64,000 nt of DNA from Myoxocephalus aenaeus (GCA_038501785.1 JBAMJR010000011.1:3592501-3656500), one strand, 5' to 3'; counted from the stretch's first letter, positions 22,714 through 34,124 are shown. The notes: a model not told the origin generated them from the letters alone. Numbers and translations: made by a program.

Positions 22714-22903
22714 TTATTGCATTCTATTGGCCAGATCTTTGGTATGGTAAGTATCCAATTTTACGTTTAAACTAATACAAATAATGACACAAATGTACAA
22801 ATGAATACATGCAATTAATAGGTATTTGCATTTTAGTTATCAACTATTTGGTCACTTTATTCTTTATTGCTCTAAATTAATTAAATTAAAGTATTTCAAT
22901 CGG

Positions 22904-23027
22904 CTCAGGCACCGAAAGATAGCACCGAAAGATAGCACCGAAATCTGTGTTGCGTTTCGGTCCGGTAGGCACCGGTCGTATAGGTACCGATGCCATAGTG
23001 GCACCGGTTTTCGGTACCCAACCCTAG
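22904..23027. mobile_element. Terminal fragment of a non-autonomous DNA element
   Basis: Tandem ACCGAAAGATAGC units, then CGGTACCCAACCCTA, a terminal phrase of a common teleost repeat. Only one end is recognisable. Confidence 0.45.
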
Positions 23028-23049
23028 TCTTGACTGACATAATGGTGTT

Positions 23050-23530
23050 CAAACATTCATTTTTAATCAAAGACCATGAAAGCAAGTGCAGTTGGGTTCT
23101 CATTATCGTTGGTAAAACAATAGTGACGTGCAGTGGCTCAATTTTACCTCACGAGAGAAATCTTGCAGAACAGCGCCCCCTGTCTGACTGGCTGGTATGT
23201 CCTCCGCTCTTGCTGACTTTGGTTTGTCATCAAAACTTCTCCACCTGGCGATGTTCCTTCATTGACCTCTCAGCTGCACCCATGAAGACACACGCAGCGT
23301 TTGCCACTTCCCTTTCTTAATTCGCAATGACAGAAACGACCCTTAAATCAGTTACACCTGCAGTATGGAAGAATGTGTAAAGATCAGTCTTACCCTAATC
23401 TTTACTGTATTTTCTGACCTATCGACATTTATTTTAGGTAAATTAACACACTTTGATCACATCATTTGCCTATTTAGTTTCCTTCTGTCTCTTTCTCCAC
23501 CTGCTTACGCCTTGCTCCCCCTCATTAGAT
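23050..23530. other. No gene seen
   Basis: Short coil-like minus-strand reading AERSMKEHRQVEKF near 23240-23290, without convincing splice sites. Otherwise unremarkable. Confidence 0.4.
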
Positions 23531-23547
23531 CAGTATGACTTACTTAC

Positions 23548-23746
23548 CTCAATGGGATCAGGGGTTCTTGTCTGTTTAGGGTCCCTGACATTCAGGTTTG
23601 TCTCTCATGAGAAGTTGAGAGCTGCGTCTTTGCGCCTGAAGGTGTCCTACCTCGTTCCCAATGCAGAACAGTGCTCTGTGCTTCTCAAGCAGCTCAGTGG
23701 AGCGAAACACCATGTTACAGTCTGCGCAGATCAATTCCATCTCCAT
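23548..23746 (-). pseudogene. ccdc17: ccdc17 N-terminal zinc-finger-like exon
   Basis: From the ATG at 23746 the minus strand reads MEMELICADCNMVFRSTELL then EKHRALFCIGNE, a C-x2-C ... H-x5-C finger as at the N terminus of CCDC17. It can end at a donor GAG|GTAGGA (23651). Alternatively it reads on for 25 codons to a stop, while another frame carries DPKQTRTPDPIE up to a strong donor GAG|GTAAGT at 23548, which implies a one-base frameshift inside a longer exon. Human NASP and CCDC17 are adjacent and tail-to-tail, matching this strand and position. The ifit gene lies between this exon and the coiled-coil exons 8.6 kb away. Confidence 0.55.
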
Positions 23747-24196
23747 CTGGTATCAAAGCTGGTGTTTATCGAGATAATAAAACAGGTTTGCAGGAAGCTG
23801 AAATAAAGTTTAGTTTAAATATTGAATAAATAGCCTGAAATGCTGTGGGTATCTTATTATTCTAAATATATAGAAGCGTCCTCTCACAGGTTGTTAAACA
23901 TGTTTGGTTTGTTACTTAACTACGGAGTTACTGGCATGTATGTTTGCTGGTCATGGTAACTGTCCCCATGACTGTTGCAAGGGTGTGAAGAGTTATTCTA
24001 AACATACCACCCACTACCCCCGGCCTGTGCTATGATGTCATGTCATACCGCACACGACTGTGGATTTTCTGTCGGAAGCAAACAGAAAAAAAAACTCTCC
24101 TTTTCTACACTTTCCACTGCAGTCACATTAACACTGCCCATATGTTTTCTTCTACTCATTTGACAATTCATAACATGTCTTTCTTTTCCTTCTCAG

Positions 24197-24292
24197 ACTG
24201 CCTGATGTTTTCTCACCCTCGAGTGAGCTCTCCGAGAAGCTGATTGCAGCTGTGCAGAGGAAGTCTGGCTCCAAAGCAACAACAGTAAAACA
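24197..24292 (+). CDS. Orphan putative coding exon
   Basis: The 96-nt segment has a good acceptor (CCTTCTCAG) and a strong donor (CA|GTGAGT). Only one frame is open across it, reading LPDVFSPSSELSEKLIAAVQ and then RKSGSKATTVKQ. Codon use and composition look coding. It begins with one base of a split codon, so an upstream coding exon is required; none was recognised. I do not recognise the protein. It starts 450 bp from the ccdc17 N-terminal exon on the other strand. It may be an exon of a gene extending right, a stray duplicated exon or a transposase piece. Confidence 0.4.
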
Positions 24293-24299
24293 GTGAGTA

Positions 24300-25560
24300 T
24301 GTCCACTCTCACAACTCATGTAAAGACACAAGGGACAATCTAACAAAACCTGCGTGATAAACCTGTCACCGTGTGTGCCATACCTTGTATTTGCTGCGTT
24401 CAATAACAGGACGGTGTCATGGAAAGTCTGGCTGTGCGGCTTTTTAGTACAGGACTCTACAAGGACTAGTAGGCCAGTTCCTTTGAGAGGATTTTCTCAC
24501 ATCTAACGGCAGACTCTTTTTAAATGTGTCACGATCTAGAAGGCAAACTTGCGACTCCATAAGGCTACATCACATCACAAAAGTTATGACACAATCAGCT
24601 CGTCGTCATTGCAACATGTAAATGTAAATGTGACACTCTCAACTCAAAACCAACTGAAGTGGTATCTAACAATACTCGTCAGATAAAATGTGGGTCTGTT
24701 CCTACCTCAGGCAAATACAACTCAATTTGAAATGTTGTATGGCCTTCACTCAGAACCAAACACTCCACAATAGCAATAATCTGTTTTGGGTTGTTCACTA
24801 TATGTAGACTTCACTCACATTACAGTTTCTCTGAATATATCTGAGAAAGTCTTGTGGTGAAAAAAACAAAACATTGAACCATCCATTTTCACCTTCAAAA
24901 CATAACTTTCTTGTACATTTTCCAATCTCTCCTTTACTCAAGCCTCTTGCTTTTACAAGTTTCATCACTGCAGTAACAACAAGTGTGTGTCCCCAGTTGA
25001 CTTTATTTAATACTCAAGGGTAACTGCTTGCATCCCAGATGAAACTATAGGACTGAAACCATAGAGATGTGCTTGGTATTTAAAATGTTATAGTTATTGA
25101 GTCAGGATAGGGGAGGTCTGACCAGTAACAGTGCAGGAGGCAGGCACTCTAACCCGAGCCATTAGTCTTGGCAGGATTGTGGGTAAGGTTTGAGAGGGAA
25201 GTAGTGTATTTAGGTGTATTTGTTTTTGTGAAAACATGACTTTTGTTTTGTGCATATACAGGAAGCAGAGAAGGTTGTTGTTGTTGGAGTAGTTTCAGCA
25301 GTTTTTATTGATAGTTCGATCCTTTTCTGCAGCTGAAAACCTTTGCAATCCTTTATAAATCTTTTTTACTCCAATTATATAGATTTTTAAAAGATAGTGA
25401 TTTTGGTTTGGATTCTCAATTCAAACTGTATTTAATCTCTCAGACTTGTGGCAACAACTATTCTATTCAGGATGGAAGGAGTTCATGCACCATAATAAAG
25501 ACTAAATTGTCTTTATTGTCTTTTCCCTTATTATCTCAAATAACATTAATACTTACTTTT
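24300..25560. other. No gene seen
   Basis: AT-rich sequence without recognised exons, RNA genes or clear transposon ends. Confidence 0.5.
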
Positions 25561-25821
25561 CTCTCAATCACCTCCTTCATTCCAAGGCTTCCCCGTTTAA
25601 CGGACTCTCGGTGCTGCATTTAACCATCAGGCTGCTCTGAAGTAACATCAGCCTCCATAACACTGAGACAGGCCGCTGCTGCCGAGAGATGAAATATTCA
25701 ACATCCATCCACACCTCTGAAGAGAGAGAGACAGGGAGAGTTGAGGACTTGAACTCCTTTCTCTCTCCCACATCTCCCCTCACGCTCCGAAACACACACT
25801 CGCACTCACACATGCCAGTCT

Positions 25822-25834
25822 GTTGCTAAGCAAC
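25822..25834. promoter_or_regulatory. Palindromic RFX X-box
   Basis: GTTGCTAAGCAAC, a perfect inverted repeat of the RFX half-site, about 200 bp upstream of the CCAAT/GC-box promoter. Confidence 0.6.
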
Positions 25835-25856
25835 TGTAAAATAAAGCTGTAGGCTC

Positions 25857-25863
<7 letters not shown>

Positions 25864-25898
<35 letters not shown>
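25864..25898. repeat. (GA)n microsatellite
   Basis: About 17 GA units upstream of the 26-kb promoter. Confidence 0.95.
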
Positions 25899-25984
25899 CC
25901 GAGAGGAGGGAAAGAGAGTTCACAAGTACCGCAATCCACTACTGTTTGTTTGGCTCTCCATGATCCCACCACAGCTCTCAGTAT

Positions 25985-26348
25985 AGGCTACCATCTGTGG
26001 ATCTGCGAGGACTTCTGGTTCTCCGTCAGCCGACCAATCGGTGTTGGCTGGAAGGGGAGGCGGGCCCAGCGGTTCCCTTGGTTACCTGCGTGATTGACGT
26101 TCAGCCTCCTGCAGCGGAGCGCGCAGCAGTGTATCACTGATGCTCCTGCTTCCCCCCAGAGACTGTGGAGAAATCTGGGAGAGAGGAAGAGACTGAGAGA
26201 AAAACACGAGCGCAAGAGGAATGCTAATTGTTTAAAGTCCTTCGCTGTCTTCCTCCCGCTCTCTTTACTGGAAAGATGAACGCTGGAGCGCTGGAAGAAG
26301 CCAGCTGAAGGGAGAGGAAGAGGACTCCTGAAGAAGAGGGATGTGTTG
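25985..26348 (+). promoter_or_regulatory. TATA-less promoter and untranslated first exon
   Basis: A CpG-containing stretch with CCAAT (26033-26037) and a GC box (GGGGAGGCGGGCC) precedes a purine-rich leader ending at a donor TTG|GTAAGAGG. An ATG at 26276 (ATGAACGCTGGAGCG) opens only 11 codons before TGA, so it behaves as an upstream ORF and coding must start in a later exon. No later exon was recognised up to 64000, so the gene cannot be named. The transcription start is inferred near 26100-26150. Confidence 0.5.
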
Positions 26349-26453
26349 GTAAGAGGAGCCCCTCACCACTTTTCTCTGTCTGTCTTGACTTCACCTGTCA
26401 CCTCTCCTTGCCAGCACTGTGTATAGGATAGCAGGTTATCATGGGCTGTATGT

Positions 26454-26455
<2 letters not shown>

Positions 26456-26496
<41 letters not shown>
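26456..26496. repeat. (TG)n microsatellite
   Basis: About 20 units just inside the inferred intron. Confidence 0.95.
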
Positions 26497-26497
<1 letters not shown>

Positions 26498-27278
26498 ATA
26501 AGAGAGAGAAAGATGTTCTGCATGCTGCGTGGCTGTGGAGGAGGTTTTGGTGTTGCTGTGTTTTACATTGGATGCCTGTTTTACAGTATAGCCTTTAGCT
26601 GAGTCAAGAGCCGGTTGTCTATACGGTAATACCGGAGCCAGAGGAATTCAAATGACACCGTACATATGAGCTGTGTCATTCATTTTGGGGCTACATTTAC
26701 AGCTGAGGCCAGGATTTCTAGGCTTGCCTACTGTATCTGCATAGGAGGAGGAGTATTAATTACATAACGCTCTATCTATACTCCTGTATCAGCGCTGTGC
26801 GGCATCACGCTGTCCCACTAGTCCAGAGAAGAGAAGCTGGAGTGCAGCTATGCCCTCTAACATGGAAAGACATATAACGGCTGTATGCTTCCAGTAGAGT
26901 AGTCTGGAGGATTTGCAGTGTTTTATTTGTGTGGACAGATGTGTGAGTTAACAAGTGGACAGGTGAAAAACTCTTTGGATCCCCCATGTCTGTGTTGCAA
27001 TTTGGAAAGACCAAAAAAGAGAGGCAGAGAGGCACAATGACTGTGAGGGAAATGGCATTCGTGCCACCAGGACTCCCAAAAACCTCCATGAGTCACCCCG
27101 GGTCAGGCGACAGCAGCTCCTGCGTGCCCTCAGGACTCAGCTGTGCAAGTCAGGGGACTCGGCTTTCTGCTCGGCTGCTCTCCTGTCGAGAGTTTTCTCT
27201 CCCACCACCTGAGGACCCTCAAACACTTTTAGGCTGTTTTAGATCAGGTGTGAAAAGTTTCATCTGCAGGAAATGTTT

Positions 27279-27280
<2 letters not shown>

Positions 27281-27365
<85 letters not shown>
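27281..27365. repeat. (TG)n microsatellite, 42 units
   Basis: Uninterrupted TG run. The flanking frame (26986-27417) is not a convincing gene. Confidence 0.97.
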
Positions 27366-27366
<1 letters not shown>

Positions 27367-27710
27367 CTCCTGTTGGGTTTTGTGAGATTGGTGTTGGGCT
27401 ACAGAGAGAAAAGCTGACCTGATATAGATAATTTTTCCAAGACCCGATAATTGAAAATTAAATTTTGTGACAAAGCGGAGGTATCCTGGAGGGATCAAGT
27501 TTGAGACCTCATAGAAAGTTACTGATGCACACTTACAGATGTGTTTTTGTACTTCTGTGACTGCATAATTGCAGCAAAATAAAACATTTACCTGTCTCCT
27601 AAATAGTAGGAAGGCATTGACATTTAATCCAAAATATAATGGGTTTTGGATTATTCTTCTACCTTTTGGATTATCAGTCTATCAACACGTATACACATAA
27701 CACATACATG

Positions 27711-28061
27711 GAGAGCTGAAAGGATTGGTAGATTATTCGATCAACAGAAAATTAACAAGCATACTTTGATAATCAAAAGTCATTGAAGGCATTTTCCAAG
27801 TCAAAATGCTAAATATTTACTTGTTCTATCTTCTTAGATGGCGAGGAATTGGTGCTTGTTTTGTCATATTTGATAGTGACCTGAATATTTTTGAGTTTTA
27901 GACTGTTGGTCGGATAAAACAAGCTATTTAAATCTTTCACTGGGCTTTAGAAAATTGTATTGAGTATTTCATTTTTTTAAACTTTTATAGACAAAACAAT
28001 TGATTTATCAATATGGATATATGACTAACTGACAATGACAATAATTGTTAGTTGCAGCCCT
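27711..28061. mobile_element. Degenerate non-autonomous DNA transposon
   Basis: Starts GAGAGCTGAAAGGATTGGTAG and ends ATAATTGTTAGTTGCAGCCCT. The interior has GACTGTTGGTCGGATAAAAC. These are the diagnostic phrases of the teleost repeat with GCTGCAACTAA-type inverted ends. About 350 bp. Confidence 0.7.
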
Positions 28062-28300
28062 ACAGACGTGTGTTTTCATGGACTCTGAAAACTATGAAAA
28101 AGTTAAAGCAGCAATATTGGCAAAACATGAAATCGCAATAGATACGTATCGCCGAAGGTTTCGTTCTATGAACATTCTTCAAGGAGAGACCCAACGTGAG
28201 CTGTATGTTCGCCTGAAAGACTTGCTTTCGAAAAGGATTTTCCTGAGGATGATGCACCTGGTTCAAGTAACCTCTGTGTTGAGCTCCCTGCTTTCAAAAT
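28062..28300 (+). pseudogene. Retrotransposon gag (SCAN-like) fragment
   Basis: The frame reads MDSENYEKVKAAILAKHEI, then IDTYRRRFRSMNILQGETQR ELYVRLKDLLSK. The pattern YxxVKxAIL, TYRxRFR, GE(S/T)xRELxxRLxDL is the SCAN/capsid-like helix bundle of Ty3/Gypsy (Gmr1-type) gag in fish. It abuts the DNA transposon on its left and has no pol sequence on its right, so it is a stranded fragment. Confidence 0.6.
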
Positions 28301-28539
28301 CCAGCCGCTATGTGGCCATCCTAACAGCCCTAAGACCTAAGATGCGTTTAATAATTTGAGTCAAACATGAGCCAAGCTTATTCTTGATTAAAACAGAAAT
28401 GTATGCTTCCCAAATATCTCATATTTTATTAGCTAAATAGTAAAAAATATATATACATAGTCAATAAATGGAACTGACTTGTTTCTAATGCATTTTGAAG
28501 AGGATGCTATGCTTCCTCTTCCTGTCATTGCGCACTCAT

Positions 28540-28880
28540 AACTGTTACACCAAACTGGAACCCAAAAGCACAACCACGAGACAGCGGGTACAAAGACAGT
28601 TCAGTTTCCTGGGTACAGGTAGGGCCAAAACCGAGAGATCAATCAGTGAGGCAAACAAGGGCTTGAGTAGTGAGGGAACTGACGAGGTGATGTGCTGCAG
28701 GTGAGGTGGGGAGGAGGACCAGGTGAGGGGAATGAGAGCTGATGCTGTGAGGATCTGAAATGACAGGAGAGTTAGTAAACAGACAGGTGGGATGAAAACA
28801 ATCTATGGTGTGGGGGAATGTGTGACACTCGTCCTGAATAGAGACCTGTTCCTTCCAATGGTCTCGATGTAACCGACTCA
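28540..28880. repeat. Interspersed repeat, possible LTR/terminal region
   Basis: Contains TGGAACCCAAAAGCACAACC then CAAAGACAGTTCAG, phrasing found at the ends of teleost elements. Its position near the gag fragment may be coincidental. Confidence 0.4.
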
Positions 28881-29622
28881 CTCTGCTCCATCTTGTCAAC
28901 TGGCGGAGAACTGACTAACACAGCATCCTAACAGGTTTTAGAATTTGTCATAGGTAAAATAAAGAGCTTCTGTACACAGTGGATTTTGTTATGAAGCCGT
29001 ACAGTGACTACGGGTCTGAGATCAGTCCACACAATTAATTCAGATCCTGTGTGCCGATATGAATCCACCCGCTTAGCTAACGGCTCAGATGGAGGCTTCA
29101 GGCTTGCTATCAGTGAGAATTAATCAGATATTCTATAGCATCACAGTAGGTACAGTTGGAGGTGTTCGGGTCTCTCGAGCTATTGCCGGTCTGCCTGCCT
29201 GCGTAGGAGGAAACATCTCATCTTCACAGCTCTGTCTACTGCAGCTATTAAGCGGTGGGATTTGTTTCTGCTTGTATGAAGAGCGGTGGCAGGGAAGATG
29301 ACACATAGAATAAGGGGGAGACAGACCAGGAGTCAGATTTGAGCCCACAACATCACAAGTACACGGTATTCACCTTAGCCCACGGATTTGCTAGGATGCC
29401 CCACAGCTGAGAGCTTCTTCTAGCCAACTGTACAGTAATGCAGGGCTTAGAGCCCAGAGTCCTGGTAAGCCTCAAATCTCTCCTGACTGCAGCTGACTGG
29501 GAAAGGTTTCGTTGAAATCAATCATGTTTTAGCACAGCCTGTAAGATCCCAGGATGACAGTGTATCAGTGAGAGTTTGTCATCTGCAATGTGTCAAGAGG
29601 TGCTAAACTGTAGTTGATCATC

Positions 29623-29656
29623 TTTCCAAGATGGCTGCGTTTTCCAAGATGGCTGC
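29623..29656 (+). promoter_or_regulatory. Tandem YY1-like motifs
   Basis: TTTCCAAGATGGCTGC occurs twice in a row with an 18-bp period. AAGATGGC is the YY1 core. Confidence 0.4.
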
Positions 29657-29682
29657 TGCTGTGCTTCTGTGATCTTGACAAT

Positions 29683-30314
29683 CAGTGGCGGGCCGTCAGG
29701 GCCTGCTAAGCCGTCTCTGCTGGCCTAAACTTTTTTTTTAATAATTAACAGTTATATCTATTTTATAATGTAATTGTTTTTCACAAATACACTACATGTA
29801 TTATAATTATTTTTCCCTATTAGTTTATTTTCTCATTGCACAAGCTCCTGTCTTGTCTGCTCTTCAGCTTCTGGCTGCTTCGCAGCTGGTTAAGCGCTCT
29901 GCTTAAGCGCTCTTGTCAAATCAGATTTCACCTCTGTTTCTCTCTATGGTAGAACAGCTGGTTAAACTACATGGTGACGGCTAGCTAGATAGGGTTCTGT
30001 ACGAGTGCTTCTTCACAGGGACAAGGAGCAGCAGCACCCTGAATGTGCACTCCGGTACAGCAGGTGGCGGTATGCACCTAGTCAAGTTGGTTGAGATCTG
30101 CCATTTAAACTTGAAGAATAAGAACTTTCTGCAGACTTTCCCTGTGCACACTGTATAACACTTGGACCTGCTGTTCTCCCCGCCCCACGGCCCATCTCAC
30201 CCTACTTGGCCCGAGGCGCGATGGAAAGCAGGTCTGCGCTAGCTCGCTGTTAGCTCGCGGGGGGGGGGCACCGTGCCCAGCTACCACAGGTAGAAAATTC
30301 ACGGCCCGCCACTG
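29683..30314. mobile_element. DNA transposon with exact 14-bp TIRs
   Basis: Left end CAGTGGCGGGCCGT (29683-29696) and right end ACGGCCCGCCACTG (30301-30314) are exact reverse complements. The 632-bp element has no transposase frame and is non-autonomous. A truncated relative lies at 12410-12758. No clear target duplication. The CAGTGG ends suggest a hAT- or EnSpm-like superfamily. Confidence 0.85.
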
Positions 30315-30369
30315 TAATGACAATTCTATCCAACAATAATCTGAGGTATGAAAGAAATAAAAAACCTGT

Positions 30370-31690
30370 GGAAAGTAATACATCAGGTGCTACAATGGTG
30401 TCAATTATCTTGACAAACCGTTTGATATTGCTCAAAGATTTAATGAATTCTTTGTAAATATTGGTCAGGAATTAGCTAACAATATTCTAGTTTGTCCTGA
30501 GAATCCACTGGATTGTATTCCAACAAATGTCCCTATTATCTCAAATTCTATGTCCCCAGATATTCAAGAAATAAGTAATATAATTGATGATCTCAAAACC
30601 TTTTCGGCTCGCCATGCCAACATTTCTGCATTTCTTGTCTAACAGGTGAAACAGTCAATACTGCAGCCACTTGTTCACATCTTCACCGTGTCTTTGAAAA
30701 TAGGTGTTGTGCCAGAAGATTTAAAAATTACCAAAGTTATTCCTTTGTTTAAAGCAGAAAACCCATGTTTCAACAACTATAGACCCATATCTCTATTGCC
30801 TTGTTTTTCAAAAATACTAGGACAAATTGTATGAAAAAGGATTATGTTTCATAGTCTAATTAAATTCTTTACAAACACCAGTATGTTTCCGTAAAAATCA
30901 TTCAACATATATGGCTTTACTTTACCTTGTTGATAAAGTTATCTCTGCACTTGACAATGATTCATTTATTTGCCGTATTTTCATAGACCTTTCCAAAGCC
31001 TTCGATACAGTAAACCATAATGTTTTATTGGAACAGCTGCATAAATATGGATTACATGACATTGCATACAAATGGTTAAAAAATGATGTCGCCAACAGAA
31101 GACAGTTTGTTTGTGTTAAAGGTTGTTATTCAAACAAAGCTAGACTAATGTGGGGTTCCACAGGGGTCCATTCTTGGACCATTATTATTCCTAATTTATA
31201 TTAATGATTTGTCCAATGAGAACATTTAAGTTGGCGTAAACATATTGACTGTGTCATAGAAGAATAAACAAAGAATATCCTTATTCTTCATTACAGTTTA
31301 ATGTATTCTTATCTTTCATATTGTAATATAGTTTGGGCAAGTACTTTTCTTACATTTTGTTAGGATTGCAACACGATCACAGTCACACATCTCAGCTGCT
31401 CCTTTATTTCACAAACTGCAGATTCATACCATTTATGACATTACTATTTTCATGTATAAGATACTTTTAGGTGAAGGAAATATTCCTCATCATTTCAAGA
31501 CCTATACAGATTCACTCTTACGCAACTCGTCAATCTTCACATCTTCATCCTCCTAAATTACTGACTAGCAGAGGTCAATTTTTCATGGATTTAGGGGAAC
31601 CACATTATGGAATGACTTTTCCCACCTAACAAAAACATTTCTCTCCTATAAAATGTTTTAAAAATTGCCTAAAATAAAGTCTAATTGCTG
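30370..31690 (+). pseudogene. LINE reverse transcriptase remnant
   Basis: Broken frames read, in order, FNEFFVNIGQELANNI, then NNYRPISLLPCFSKILGQIV, then MALLYLVDKVISALDNDSFI ... IFIDLSKAFDTVNHNVLLEQ, the ICxxGVHS-like region, INDLSNE, and a C-terminal SYLSYCNIVWAST. This is the palm and thumb order of a non-LTR reverse transcriptase of the fish LINE type. Stops and frameshifts interrupt it. The sequence encoding the YxDD catalytic motif is missing, consistent with an internal deletion near 31215-31280. Confidence 0.85.
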
Positions 31691-32509
31691 TTTTGTAAGT
31701 TTTTTTTATGTATTTGTGTTCATGTCTTTCTTGTTTTAGCTGTTATATCTACATGTATAGTCATTTCATTCATGGAGACTTGCATTACCATTGCTTAGGA
31801 AATACCGCAGGGGTATAATCCAACATCCCTGAACAAACACAAGCCATGCTTACTTTCACATACACACACATGCACACACACACTTGATACAATTACATTA
31901 TGTATTTATTTATTTATTCTTTTGTTGTCTGTCTAATAGATATTTCATTTTATGTGAAAATGTGAAAATTTATGTGAAAATGTGTCAAATCTGGCCTTAA
32001 TCGGGAGCGTCAAACGATACACACAAAACTTGCAAATAGAAGAGTTAAAACATTAACAATCACCTTAAAACAGCAGCCAATATATTTAAATATAAAATAC
32101 ATTTGTCTGTGAATGAGTTGGGTTTGTGATAATATGGCTTGAGACCAATGAAACTGCAGAACTGAGGGGTGTTACTGCACGGTGTTTGATGACGCTGACA
32201 CAGTATTTGGTCCATGCTCGGGAGAGGTGCATCATGGGAGTTGCTTGTAGGTGTAAAAAATGATGCAGAAGACATCTAGAATAGTTCTAAGTGATGGCGT
32301 GCCAATAAAAAAAGGATTCTACAAGCAAATACAGAAAAAAGTCTCTGTAAAATATGGTTTTCAACTAATGCCCAGTATGCGTATGTATGTGTTCTTTGTG
32401 TATATATGTGTAGTATTTCCACATGATTATCCCATCTGGTTTCAAGGTTACACCGTCTGTCTAAAGGCACACTTTGAGCTTCAGTTTTAACATCCTACTA
32501 ACAAATATA

Positions 32510-32522
32510 GTTGCTAAGCAAT
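32510..32522. promoter_or_regulatory. RFX X-box-like motif
   Basis: GTTGCTAAGCAAT, one base off the perfect palindrome. Confidence 0.4.
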
Positions 32523-33539
32523 ATCACCCGAGAGTCAGCATGGAGGCTGCAACTGAAATTGTTTCCTGGCAACGTTCTGATTGAACGTCCTTAATGAGCT
32601 TAAGCAGTATAATTGCTTTTGGGAAATACTCAAGTCACACTGGGCTGTGTCAATAGAGTTGTATTTTAACTACTCAATGAGGAGAGTTTGATTTGATCTA
32701 TCTGCCTGAGGAAGAAGTGCAATGATGCTTTTGACTGCAACTGACAGCTCCATCATCCCATAGACCTGCAAATAACAACCACCACTGCAGCAACTTAGTA
32801 ACACCATTAATCATAAAGTGCAACATGTCCAAGAGCCTCAGTAAATACAAGGAGTTTATCAAACTGTTTTCCCGTCTTTCTTGGAGAACTGTCAGTTTGA
32901 AAATTGATGGTGTCTGTTTACAACCAGAAGATTTTACTAGATAGTGGAGGTTAGGGACTCCTGAGGTGGAGGGATATAACTCTGGTGCGGAGTACAACTT
33001 GATCAAAGTGTCCACGCGCCCACGGTACACAGGTGTTTTTCACTTTTGTCTGATTAGACCTGCGCTCAGGACTGCGAGGCTGTTTACAGATCAAACCAGT
33101 GTGTGCCTTTCCTGTCTGAGACATGTCCCTGGTGGTCCTTAAAAAAAACAAGTAATATGACATACGCAAATATAAAGTGATGGAAAGTAACATTGATACA
33201 GATGAATGCAAATCTGAGCATAAAATAGGCATTTTCCACATAAGACATTTTGACTAGCTGCTTCGGGTCCAGGGTCACCTTCAGTCTTACATGACTTAAT
33301 GGGCAGCTTAAATAACTCTGAGACATCGTTACTGGTATCAGTAACGCCTGTGCTTTTCCTGCTATGACAAGTCTAAATTGTTTGCAGTGGAAAAGGCCTG
33401 TTTGGGGAAGGAGATGTCACTTGTAGCTACCATCTTTTTTTGGGATAATGAGACAGAGGTGATTCTTTTTTACTCTGGATATTCCTTCCTTTAGTTTTGA
33501 TAGACAACCTTCTTGACTTTTGAAAGAGAAACGGATGCG

Positions 33540-33790
33540 TTGTGATTTTAATGTGACGCCGCTGTTGAACCTGTTTGGGCAAGAGAATATACGCATGAGG
33601 CTCGTTTGGCAGGAGCCCCGCCTGCGCATCCTCAATCAGCGGCCGTCGCTGCACAATGTATGTCGGTTAGATTTGTGTCCGACTTGATCCCGACTTGTTC
33701 TGACGGCATGCAAGGATAACTTCCCCAGATCGAGGCTGCCGCAGTCTTTAGAGCCAGGTGCCGCAGTTGCTCTCTACCGACTGCATCACC
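33540..33790. other. GC-rich island in AT-rich intron
   Basis: CpG-containing stretch. On the minus strand just left of it (33420-33635) one frame contains NHLCLIIPKKDGSYK, faintly like a retroelement reverse transcriptase motif. Origin undetermined. Confidence 0.3.
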
Positions 33791-34045
33791 CAGGGCATGA
33801 TGGGAAATGCCTGTCCGTCGTCTGATTGGCTCTTAGTTTTGACAACAAACGTTTTGTAGAAAATCCTAATTGGCTGTGTAATTGTAATATTGAACTCTAT
33901 ATTGTTGGCTATTAGTCTTATGTTGTGCAATAAAGGACACATCTTTTCACAAACATATACTTTGCGGCTGATCAAATTAGTAATAATCAAGGTTATTTAC
34001 ACAGCTCTACACATCTCTACACAAGTAGCAATTACAAAGTAATTA

Positions 34046-34124
<79 letters not shown>
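34046..34124. repeat. (TG)n-(TA)n compound microsatellite
   Basis: TG run changing into a long TA run. Confidence 0.97.

Noticed and set aside
26986..27417. 143-codon open frame
   Set aside because: The second half is a TG microsatellite and the first half has no similarity I recognise and no exon signals.
33417..33654. Minus-strand PKKDGSYK as a reverse transcriptase motif
   Set aside because: Only a short motif resemblance without the surrounding RT blocks. Kept only as a note on the GC-rich island.
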